From NCBI GenBank assembly GCA_020861125.1, contig JAJBSZ010000198.1:1-5987 (forward strand): a stretch of 5,987 bases of DNA, written 5' to 3'. Positions 1 to 5,889 of the stretch are shown here, in pieces; the stretch's first letter is position 1; every line of letters starts with the position of its first letter. The DNA comes from Planctomycetota bacterium. GTDB taxonomy: Bacteria > Planctomycetota > SZUA-567. The position numbers and the translations under genes are program-made. A model generated the notes under the pieces. It searched no databases, had not been told where the DNA came from, and was given only the letters and a program-made list of their open reading frames with translations.

Positions 1-64
1 CGAGTTACAAACGGCAGGGCCTGATGCCAATCTTACGTCCACAGAATCTAGTACCCAGTCAATT

Positions 65-78
65 TTGAAAATGTTCAA
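65..78. promoter_or_regulatory. Short inverted repeat, possible operator
   Basis: TTGAA-N4-TTCAA forms a perfect 5-bp-arm inverted repeat in the A+T-rich upstream region, about 137 bases before the first start codon. Such a symmetric site could bind a dimeric regulator, but a repeat this short can arise by chance and no regulator gene is visible in the window. Confidence 0.25.
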
Positions 79-105
79 CTTCTGCAAACTACGGTACGGT
101 GAGGA

Positions 106-148
106 TTGACTGTGTACATAACCATGATCTCACTCTTGACTATGCACT
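106..148. promoter_or_regulatory. Tandem TTGACT-type direct repeats, possible activator or operator sites
   Basis: Two imperfect 13-base copies begin at 106 (TTGACTGTGTACA) and 136 (TTGACTATGCACT). They match at 10 of 13 positions and start exactly 30 bases apart, close to three helical turns, so both would face the same side of the DNA. That geometry suits tandem binding of a regulator. Each copy also begins with a -35-like hexamer, so overlapping promoters are an alternative. The function is inferred. Confidence 0.3.
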
Positions 149-156
149 AGGCTTCG

Positions 157-170
157 GGCTGGCGACAGCC
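157..170 (+). other. Small leader hairpin with a GCGA loop
   Basis: GGCTG (157-161) pairs perfectly with CAGCC (166-170) around a GCGA loop, which fits the stable GNRA tetraloop class. A competing stem, GCCG (168-171) with CGGC (180-183), shares bases with it, so the two cannot form together. No known riboswitch consensus was recognised. The structure could simply reflect the high G+C content. Confidence 0.25.
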
Positions 171-203
171 GGTGGCGAACGGCCCCGCTGTCCGCAGGCT
201 TTC

Positions 204-210
204 GGGAGAA
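204..210 (+). promoter_or_regulatory. Ribosome binding site of the first gene
   Basis: GGGAGAA lies six bases (counted from the end of GGGAG) before the ATG at 215. It supports that start rather than an in-frame internal ATG. Confidence 0.6.
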
Positions 211-214
211 CGGT

Positions 215-1570
215 ATGGCTATCCAGGAAATGGTCGCCCGGTCGCGGGCGGCGCAGCGGGAGTTCGCGACCTTCACGCAGTCGCAGGTGGACGCCGTCGT
301 CCGGGCCATCGGCCGGGTGGTGTTTGATCACGCCGAGCCCTTGGCAAAAATGGCGGCCGAGGAAACCCGCATGGGTGTGTACGAGGACAAGATCAAAAAG
401 AACCTCGGCAAGTCGCGGATCATCTGGCACAGCCTCAAGGGCAAGCGATCCGTCGGCATCCTCGACGACCGGTCGGAACCGGGCATCATCAAGATCGCCA
501 AGCCCAAGGGCGTCATCGCGGCGGTCATGCCCTGCACCAACCCCATCGTCACTCCCATGTTCAACGCCATGATCGCCCTCAAGGGCGGCAATTCCATCGT
601 CATCGCGCCGCATCCGCGGGCCAAGCGCTGCACCGCCCATACGGTCGGCCTCTTCCGCGCCGCCCTGCGGGCTCTGGGCGCACCGGAAGACTGCATTCTC
701 TCCATCGCCGAACCGAGCAACGACAGTACCGCCGAACTGATGCGAACGTGTGACGTGGTGGTGGCCACCGGCGGCATGGGGATGGTGAAGGCCGCCTATT
801 CCAGCGGCAAACCCGCCTTCGGCGTCGGCGCCGGCAATGTCCAGTGCATCATCGATCACGGCTACGACCTGGACCTGGCCATCCCCAAGATTATCGACGG
901 CCGGTGCTTCGACAACGGCATCATCTGTTCGGGCGAACAGACCATCATCGCCCACCGGGACGACTACGAAGCCATGGTGCAGACCCTCGCCGCCAACGCC
1001 ACCTATTTCACCGCCGACCCTGCCGAGGTGGAACGGGTCCGGACGGCTATTTTCCCGGGCGGGGTGATGGCACGGGATCTGGTGGGGCAGCCGGTGGCGG
1101 CGGTGGCGGCCGCGGCTGGGATTACCCTGCCGGCCGGGACCCGTTGTCTCGCGGTCGAGGCCTCCGGCATCGGTGCGGACGACCTCCTGTCCAAGGAAAA
1201 GATGTGCCCGGTGATTTCCACCTACCGCTATCAGGATTTCCCGGAAGCGGTGGCCATCGCCAATGCCAACCTGGCGGTGGAGGGCTGCGGCCATTCGGTC
1301 GCCCTGCACACCGACCGGCCGGAGAACGCCGACTATGCCGGCCTGCACCTGCCGGTCAGCCGGGTACTGGTGAATCAGGTCTGCGCCACGATGAATGGCG
1401 GCAGCTTCGCCAACAGTCTGACCCCGACCACCACCCTCGGCTGCGGGTCGTGGGGCAACAATTCCATCTCCGAGAACCTCGGCTACTTCCACCTGATCAA
1501 CGTCGCCCGGGTGGCGTTTCCCCTCACCGACGCCCGGGTGCCGACGGACGCGGAAATATGGGGAGATTGA
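215..1570 (+). CDS. CoA-acylating aldehyde dehydrogenase, SauS (sulfoacetaldehyde dehydrogenase)-like
   Basis: This 451-residue cytosolic enzyme belongs to the aldehyde dehydrogenase superfamily, acylating branch, as in the N-terminal half of AdhE. The family interconverts an aldehyde and an acyl-CoA using NAD(P)(H). The catalytic cysteine is C238 in the FDNGIICSGEQ segment. Other family marks are MPCTNP (105-110), the ATGGMGMV nucleotide loop (184-191), the glycine-rich FGVGAGN (202-208), and the C-terminal WGNNSISENL (413-422) resembling the AdhE segment. The length fits a stand-alone acylating enzyme with no alcohol dehydrogenase half. Overall it reads closest to SauS, which interconverts sulfoacetyl-CoA and sulfoacetaldehyde, but sequence alone does not fix the substrate. 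GGGAG at 204 supports the start. It is the first gene of the operon, three bases before the ligase beta subunit, which should make or consume its acyl-CoA. Alternatives are a lactaldehyde-, glycolaldehyde- or other short-aldehyde-specific enzyme. Confidence 0.88.
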   Translation: MAIQEMVARSRAAQREFATFTQSQVDAVVRAIGRVVFDHAEPLAKMAAEETRMGVYEDKIKKNLGKSRIIWHSLKGKRSVGILDDRSEPGIIKIAKPKGVIAAVMPCTNPIVTPMFNAMIALKGGNSIVIAPHPRAKRCTAHTVGLFRAALRALGAPEDCILSIAEPSNDSTAELMRTCDVVVATGGMGMVKAAYSSGKPAFGVGAGNVQCIIDHGYDLDLAIPKIIDGRCFDNGIICSGEQTIIAHRDDYEAMVQTLAANATYFTADPAEVERVRTAIFPGGVMARDLVGQPVAAVAAAAGITLPAGTRCLAVEASGIGADDLLSKEKMCPVISTYRYQDFPEAVAIANANLAVEGCGHSVALHTDRPENADYAGLHLPVSRVLVNQVCATMNGGSFANSLTPTTTLGCGSWGNNSISENLGYFHLINVARVAFPLTDARVPTDAEIWGD

Positions 1571-1573
1571 TTC

Positions 1574-2719
1574 ATGGACCTCATGGAGTACAAGGCCAAG
1601 GAATATTTCCAGCATTACGGCATCCCCGGACCGTCCGGTTTTGTGGTGGCTGACGCCGCGGCGCTGGCGGAGCGGGAGGCGACCTTTCCCTGCATGGTCA
1701 AGGCCCAGGTGCCCATCGGCGGCCGGGGCAAGGCGGGGGGCATCCGGGCCGCCGGGAACGCGGCGGAGCTGGACGAAGCCTGCCGCACCATCCTCGGCAT
1801 GACCATCGGCGGTCATGTGGTGGAGCGCGTTCTGGTGAGCGAGCAGGTGCGGTTCACGGAAGAATGGTACCTGGCGGTGGCGCTGGACCGCGAAGCCAAG
1901 TGCCCGGTGGTGATCTTCTCGCCCGTGGGCGGGATGGACATCGAGGAAACGGCCCGCACCCATCCGGAACGGATCAGCCGCGTCCGGATCGATCCGGTTA
2001 TCGGGTTGCGCTCCTCCGTGACCACCTATCTCGTCAGTCGCAGCGGCGTGGATCCGCAATACGCCGGACAACTCGGCGACATCCTGCTCCGCCTGTACCG
2101 GCTGTTTCGGGAGGTGGACTGCACCCTGGCGGAGATCAATCCCCTGGCGGTGAGTGACGGCGGTGCGCTCCTGGCGTTGGACGCCAAGGTGACGGTGGAC
2201 GATGCCGCGCTGTTCCGCCATCCCGATCTGGCCGGGCTGCGGGACGAGATGGAGCCGAATCCGCTGGTACTGGACGGGCGCCGCCACGGCTTCCTGTATA
2301 TACCCTGCGAACCGGGCGGTCGGGTGGCGGTGGTCTCCAACGGATCCGGCATGATCATGTCCTGTATCGACGTGCTCGCCGCCACGGGTCTGGCGGTGGG
2401 TGCCGCCATCGATCTCGGCGGCGGCCCCACGGCGGATCGGGTGCGGGAGGCGACGCGGGTGGCCCTGGCCGCGCCCGGGGTGGAGGCGCTGTTCATCAAT
2501 ATTTTCGGCGGCATCACCCGCTGCGACGAAGTCGCCAACGGGGTGAAGGAATATATGGAATCGGTCGGCTCCGACAGGCTGGTGGTCATGCGCTGCGAAG
2601 GCACCAACAAGGAAGAGGGCCTGCGCATCCTCGAGCGCCTGGATCGGGAAAACGTCGTGTTCGCGGACGGCCTGCACGAGGGCGTGGCCATCCTGGCGCA
2701 GCGAAAGGGGTGGTCATGA
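1574..2719 (+). CDS. sucC: Succinyl-CoA synthetase-type (ADP-forming) acyl-CoA ligase, beta subunit
   Basis: This 381-residue ATP-grasp subunit of an acid-CoA ligase is slightly shorter than typical SucC (about 388). With the alpha subunit the family catalyses acid + CoA + NTP to acyl-CoA + NDP + Pi. Residues 1 to about 235 form the ATP-grasp domain, with the nucleotide loop KAQVPIGGRGKAGG (43-56) and the metal-binding region EINPL (187-191) followed by D203 and K205. Residues from about 250 form the CoA-ligase domain, with VSNGSG (254-259), DLGGGPTADRV (280-290), INIFGGITRCDEV (308-320) and RCEGTNKEEG (340-349). GGGAG overlapping the previous stop codon provides the ribosome binding site. 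No TCA-cycle gene is nearby and the partner is an acylating aldehyde dehydrogenase, so a dedicated non-succinate ligase is likelier, for example malate-CoA ligase (MtkA-like) or sulfoacetate-CoA ligase (SauC-like). The symbol names the family, not the substrate. Confidence 0.88.
   Translation: MDLMEYKAKEYFQHYGIPGPSGFVVADAAALAEREATFPCMVKAQVPIGGRGKAGGIRAAGNAAELDEACRTILGMTIGGHVVERVLVSEQVRFTEEWYLAVALDREAKCPVVIFSPVGGMDIEETARTHPERISRVRIDPVIGLRSSVTTYLVSRSGVDPQYAGQLGDILLRLYRLFREVDCTLAEINPLAVSDGGALLALDAKVTVDDAALFRHPDLAGLRDEMEPNPLVLDGRRHGFLYIPCEPGGRVAVVSNGSGMIMSCIDVLAATGLAVGAAIDLGGGPTADRVREATRVALAAPGVEALFINIFGGITRCDEVANGVKEYMESVGSDRLVVMRCEGTNKEEGLRILERLDRENVVFADGLHEGVAILAQRKGWS
2703..2710 (+). promoter_or_regulatory. 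Ribosome binding site fixing the alpha-subunit start
   Basis: GAAAGGGG ends five bases before the ATG at 2716. That ATG overlaps the beta-subunit stop as ATGA. The upstream in-frame GTG at 2710 lies inside this site and is therefore an unlikely start. Confidence 0.55.
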
Positions 2720-3594
2720 GCATTCTGGTCGACGAATCCACCCGCCTCATTGTTCAGGGCATCACCGGTCGGGAGGGCACGTTCCATACGGAACAGATGC
2801 TGGCCTACGGCACCCGGGTGGTGGCCGGCGTCACCCCGGGCAAGGGCGGCCAGAGGGTACACGGCGTGCCGGTGTTCAACACGGTCCGCGAGGCCCGGGA
2901 GGCCACGGACGCCAACGCCGCCATCGCGTTTGTCCCAGCCCGCTTCACGGCCGAGAGCGCCTACGAAGCCATGGACGCCGAAATTGACCTGGTGATCACC
3001 ATCGCCGAACATGTCCCGATCCAGGACATGATGGGCGTCGCCCATGCCGCGCGGAAGAAAACGGGCTGCCGGGTGATCGGCCCCAATTCCTTCGGGATCA
3101 TCTCGCCCGGCAAGGCCAAGGCGGGATTCATGGCCCACCGGATCTTCACGCCCGGGGGAGTTGGCCTGATGTCCCGGAGCGCCACCAATTGTTACGAAAC
3201 GGTATTCCTCCTCAGCCGCGAGGGGATCGGCCAGTCCACCTGCGTCGGCGTCGGCGGCGACGCCATTCCAGGGTCCACCTTCGTCGACCTCCTGCCGCTG
3301 TTTTACCAGGATGACGCTACTCGGGTGATCGTCCTCATCGGGGAGATCGGCGGCAGCGAAGAGGAACAGGCGGCGGCCTACATCGCCCGGCATGGCAGTA
3401 AACCGGTGGTCGCCCTCATCGCCGGCAAGAACGCCCCGAAGGGACGGAGCATGGGGCACGCCGGCGCCATCATCGGCGTCGACGGCAGCGGCGGGGCGGA
3501 AAAAAAGGAGGCGGCCCTCCGTGAGGCGGGCGTCCACATCGCCACCAGTACCGTGGACATCGTCCGGCTGGTCAAGGCCCTTGGAGCCAGCTAA
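2716..3594 (+). CDS. sucD: Succinyl-CoA synthetase-type acyl-CoA ligase, alpha subunit
   Basis: This 292-residue subunit binds CoA and carries the transient phosphohistidine of the ligase. It aligns throughout with SucD from the N-terminus. The CoA-binding segment is QGITGREGTFHTEQ (14-27), followed by GVTPGKGG (38-45) and IGPNSFG (121-127). GQSTCVGVGGDAIPGS (172-187) and GEIGG (209-213, with E210 placed like the glutamate that supports the phosphohistidine) follow. The phosphorylated residue is H248 in MGHAGAI. The start at 2716 overlaps the beta-subunit stop by four bases, implying translational coupling and equimolar subunits. One oddity stands out: the normally conserved SRSGTLTYE of E. 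coli SucD is SRSATNCYE here (153-161), next to the active-site region, which suggests a substrate other than succinate. Function as an ADP- or GDP-forming ligase is well supported; the acid is unknown. Confidence 0.9.
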   Translation: MSILVDESTRLIVQGITGREGTFHTEQMLAYGTRVVAGVTPGKGGQRVHGVPVFNTVREAREATDANAAIAFVPARFTAESAYEAMDAEIDLVITIAEHVPIQDMMGVAHAARKKTGCRVIGPNSFGIISPGKAKAGFMAHRIFTPGGVGLMSRSATNCYETVFLLSREGIGQSTCVGVGGDAIPGSTFVDLLPLFYQDDATRVIVLIGEIGGSEEEQAAAYIARHGSKPVVALIAGKNAPKGRSMGHAGAIIGVDGSGGAEKKEAALREAGVHIATSTVDIVRLVKALGAS

Positions 3595-3611
3595 ACAGGC
3601 CAACGGAGCGC

Positions 3612-4871
3612 ATGATGGAATTTTCACTGCACTGGGGAAAAACGACCCTGCCCGCTCGGATAGAGGACGCCTCGCTGCAGGGCGTTCTCCTCCCCAACCC
3701 GATGGGGGAGCGGCCGGATGCTGCCACCCTGATCGCCACGGCCTTGGCGAATCCCATCGGCAGCCCGCGCCTGGCGGATATCGTCCGGCCCGGCGAGACG
3801 GTTGCCATCGTCACGTCCGACATCACCCGGCCGTTCCCCGGCGCGGTGGTATTGCCGCAGGTGGTGGACGAATTGTCGCGGGCCGGCATTGCCGATGCGG
3901 ACATGGTGATCGTGTTTGCCCTGGGCATCCACCGCGGCCATAGCGAAGGGGAGAAGCGGGCGCTGGTGGGTGATGCACTCTACGACCGCATCCGCTGTGT
4001 CGATTCAGATCCGAACCGGGTGGTGGCCGTGGGCACGACCTCCGGCAACGGGACGCCGGTCCGGATCTTTGCCGAGGTGGCGCAGGCTGACCGCCGGGTG
4101 TGCCTCGGCAATATCGAGTACCATTACTTTGCGGGCTATTCTGGCGGCGGCAAGGCGATCATGCCCGGCGTCTCGACCCGCGAGGCCATCCAGGCCAACC
4201 ATTCCCTGATGGTGGACCCCGGGGCCCGCGCCGGAGCCTTGGCGGACAACCCGGTCCGGCAGGACATCGACGAAGCGGCCGGTCTGGTGGGTGTCGATTT
4301 CATCCTGAACGTGGTTCTGGACGAGACCAAAGCCATTGTCGCGGCCGTGGCTGGTGATTATCTGGCGGCCCACCGAGCCGGGGCCCGGGCGCTGGACAGC
4401 TTGTATAAGGTCCCGATCGACCGCCGGGCTGACATCGTGTTGGTTTCGGCCGGTGGCTTTCCCAAGGATATTAATCTTTACCAGGCGCAAAAAGCGTTGG
4501 ACAATGCCCGGCAGGCGGTGCGGGACGGCGGGATCATCATTCTGGTCGCTTCGTGCCGGGAAGGATTGGGCGAGGATGTTTTCGAGCGCTGGATGACTGG
4601 CGCGGCCAGCAGTGGCGCCATGATCCGCGACATCCGGAATCGGTTCGAATTGGGCGGGCACAAGGCGGCGGCCATCGCCATGGTGCTGGAGCGGGCCAGG
4701 GTGTTTCTGGTATCGGACCTGACGCCGGAATTTGTCCGAAATATTTTTCTGGAGCCTTTTCCGGATATCGACGCGGCGCTGGAGGAAGCGTTCGCGGCGC
4801 TGGGTCCGACGGCGCAGGTATTGGTCATGCCGTATGGCGGTTCGACCCTGCCCTGGTTGTCGGAGACGTGA
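3612..4871 (+). CDS. larA: LarA-family nickel-dependent 2-hydroxyacid racemase/epimerase
   Basis: This 419-residue protein has the full LarA (DUF2088) architecture. LarA enzymes invert the C2 centre of 2-hydroxy acids by hydride transfer to a nickel-pincer cofactor attached to a lysine. All key residues can be placed against Lactiplantibacillus plantarum LarA: H107 in ALGIHRGHS and H171 in EYHYFAGYSGG (its H108 and H174, catalytic), K181 in GGGKAIMPGV (its K184, cofactor attachment), H197 in QANHS (its H200, nickel ligand), and Q291 and K294 in INLYQAQKALD (its Q295 and K298). The N-terminal SDITRPFP (69-76) is also typical. GGAG at 3605-3608 precedes two consecutive ATGs, 3612 and 3615; the second has the better spacing, so the start may shift by one codon. 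It lies 17 bases after the alpha subunit. The cofactor-making genes larB, larC and larE are not in this window and must be elsewhere. The family includes lactate, malate and other racemases, so the substrate is open. Confidence 0.9.
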   Translation: MMEFSLHWGKTTLPARIEDASLQGVLLPNPMGERPDAATLIATALANPIGSPRLADIVRPGETVAIVTSDITRPFPGAVVLPQVVDELSRAGIADADMVIVFALGIHRGHSEGEKRALVGDALYDRIRCVDSDPNRVVAVGTTSGNGTPVRIFAEVAQADRRVCLGNIEYHYFAGYSGGGKAIMPGVSTREAIQANHSLMVDPGARAGALADNPVRQDIDEAAGLVGVDFILNVVLDETKAIVAAVAGDYLAAHRAGARALDSLYKVPIDRRADIVLVSAGGFPKDINLYQAQKALDNARQAVRDGGIIILVASCREGLGEDVFERWMTGAASSGAMIRDIRNRFELGGHKAAAIAMVLERARVFLVSDLTPEFVRNIFLEPFPDIDAALEEAFAALGPTAQVLVMPYGGSTLPWLSET

Positions 4872-4882
4872 ATTACCCACAC

Positions 4883-4888
4883 GAGGAG
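4883..4888 (+). promoter_or_regulatory. Ribosome binding site fixing the short-chain dehydrogenase start
   Basis: GAGGAG lies five bases before the ATG at 4894. It favours that start over the upstream in-frame ATG at 4732, which lies inside larA and would add an arginine-rich tail of 54 residues unlike any dehydrogenase. Confidence 0.7.
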
Positions 4889-4893
4889 AAGCC

Positions 4894-5637
4894 ATGCGGT
4901 ACACGGATTTGACGGGCAAGGTGGCGATCGTCACTGGCAGCGCCCGTGGCATCGGGATGGAGAGTGCCAAGCTGATGGCGGAAGCGGGTGCTAGCGTTAT
5001 TATCTGCGACGTCAATGTTGACGGAGCGGAACAGACGGCGGCGGATTTCCGTTCCGCCGGGCTTGACGCCACGGCGTTGCCACTCGATGTCACGTCCGAA
5101 TCGTCGGTGCGCGCGATGATTGACGCGACGGTGGAGCGCAAGGGCGGCATCAACATTTTGGTGAACAACGCTGGCATTCTCGATCCCTCGCCCATTCCGG
5201 AATTGACGGTGGAAAAGTGGGACCGGATGCTCAACGTCAATCTGCGTGGGGCGCAGTTGTGTTCGCAGCATGCGCTGCCGCATCTGATAGCAGCGGGCCG
5301 GGGCGGGCGGATCATTTTTATATCGTCGCAGGCGGGTCAGATGGGTGGATTTCTGGCTGGTGTGCATTATTCGGCTGCCAAGGGCGGGTTGATTGCGTTG
5401 GCGAAGTCGTATGCCCGGTATTGTGCCCAGTATGACATTACAGTGAATGCCGTCGCGCCGGGATTTATGCTGACGGACATGACGAAGGATCGGGAGAACT
5501 GTCCTGAGCTGGTGCCGCTGAAAAGGTTGGGTACGGCTTTGGATGCGGCGAAGGCGGTGTTTTTTCTGGCGAGTGGGTTGGCGGATTACATCACCGGCGC
5601 CACCATCGATGTCAATGGCGGATTCTATATTCGCTGA
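4894..5637 (+). CDS. Classical short-chain dehydrogenase/reductase (SDR)
   Basis: This 247-residue protein has the length and motif order of classical FabG-like SDRs. The cofactor loop is TGSARGIG (14-21). D39, at the end of the second strand (VIICD), favours NAD(H) over NADP(H). D65 lies in the LDV segment that contacts adenine, and NNAG occupies 91-94. The catalytic set is S145 (ISSQAG), Y159 and K163 (YSAAK). APG (188-190) and the C-terminal IDVNGGFYIR complete the fold. It is cytosolic, with no signal or membrane segment. It is last in the operon, 22 bases after larA. Its job here is inferred: it could interconvert the aldehyde made by the first gene and an alcohol (as the SDR IsfD does with sulfoacetaldehyde and isethionate) or oxidise a hydroxy acid. 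Leucine TTG makes up about 10 of 23 Leu codons, unlike genes 1-3, hinting at separate ancestry. Confidence 0.88.
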   Translation: MRYTDLTGKVAIVTGSARGIGMESAKLMAEAGASVIICDVNVDGAEQTAADFRSAGLDATALPLDVTSESSVRAMIDATVERKGGINILVNNAGILDPSPIPELTVEKWDRMLNVNLRGAQLCSQHALPHLIAAGRGGRIIFISSQAGQMGGFLAGVHYSAAKGGLIALAKSYARYCAQYDITVNAVAPGFMLTDMTKDRENCPELVPLKRLGTALDAAKAVFFLASGLADYITGATIDVNGGFYIR

Positions 5638-5655
5638 CCCCCTACGAAAAAAAGC

Positions 5656-5755
5656 CAGTCCATGCCGAAGGCCGGCAAGCGTTGCGAAGCCGGGAAATGG
5701 CTGGGTGTCCGGCACGGACTCGCTGGGGGGTCCGGGGGCGCGCGACCAGCGCCCC
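5656..5755. repeat. Structured ~100-bp intergenic repeat, copy 1
   Basis: This copy aligns with 5890-5987, differing by one two-base length change (GCCGGGAAATGG here, GCCGGAATGG there) and one T/C substitution. It contains a long imperfect stem: AGTCCATGCCG (5657-5667) pairs with CGGCACGGACT (5710-5720) except for one A-C mismatch. Inside it CCGGC (5672-5676) can pair with GCCGG (5689-5693). A second hairpin begins at its 3' end. Close similarity of the copies and internal dyads resemble a dispersed palindromic element (REP- or MITE-like). No transposase is visible. Confidence 0.75.
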
Positions 5756-5761
5756 CGGATC
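5729..5761 (+). terminator. Strong G+C-rich hairpin after the last gene, possible terminator or 3' stabiliser
   Basis: GGTCCGGGGGCGC (5729-5741) pairs with GCGCCCCCGGATC (5749-5761) around a seven-base loop, GCGACCA, giving 13 pairs with one G-U. It starts 92 bases after the dehydrogenase stop. The following bases (ATAAATCAAT) are A+T-rich but lack a run of T, so it is not a textbook intrinsic terminator. The same hairpin seems to recur in the second repeat copy, where the window ends within its right arm. It may be mainly part of the repeat element. Confidence 0.4.
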
Positions 5762-5889
5762 ATAAATCAATGGAGTGCGGGGAAAGAGAAAGCAGGAATA
5801 TTCCACGAAAAACGCGACGGCAAGATATCCCGCACGACTTCCGCATAGAGGCGGTAAGGCCCCGAAGGGGGCCGGCGCCGCCGCGGAAA

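Larger units (their letters stand above)
1..214. promoter_or_regulatory. Upstream intergenic/leader region of the five-gene operon
   Basis: No credible gene lies here. By hand count positions 1-150 are about 44% G+C and 151-214 about 72% G+C, so the segment splits into an A+T-richer, promoter-like part and a G+C-rich leader. It contains an inverted repeat (65-78), two TTGACT direct repeats (106 and 136) and a short hairpin (157-170), listed separately. I looked for a sigma-70 pair: TTGACT at 106-111 and 136-141 are good -35 hexamers, but neither has a convincing -10 box at 16-18 bases. No sigma-54 GG-N10-GC site stands out. The promoter may depend on an activator, but that is inference; the transcription start cannot be placed. 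Confidence 0.5.

Noticed and set aside
151..214. Riboswitch (for example cobalamin) in the leader
   Set aside because: The 64 G+C-rich bases are too short and lack the conserved boxes of known classes.
99..572. 157-codon plus-strand frame starting upstream of the first gene
   Set aside because: It overlaps the acylating dehydrogenase in another frame and gives a Ser/Arg/Pro-rich shadow translation.
140..2677. Very long open frame (845 codons) on the minus strand across genes 1 and 2
   Set aside because: It mirrors genes with strong, recognisable families. Its product is a His-, Gly-, Asp- and Arg-rich sequence without motifs, as expected when C- and G-ending codons remove stops from the opposite strand.
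2026..3627. 533-codon minus-strand frame across the ligase genes
   Set aside because: It is a shadow of the beta and alpha subunits with no family motif and no ribosome binding site worth noting.
4732..4893. Possible N-terminal extension of the SDR to the ATG at 4732
   Set aside because: The extension overlaps larA, is arginine- and tryptophan-rich, and precedes the normal SDR N-terminus. GAGGAG at 4883 clearly serves the ATG at 4894.
4005..5315. 436-codon minus-strand frame across larA and the SDR gene
   Set aside because: It lies opposite two well-supported genes and its translation is low-complexity and motif-free.
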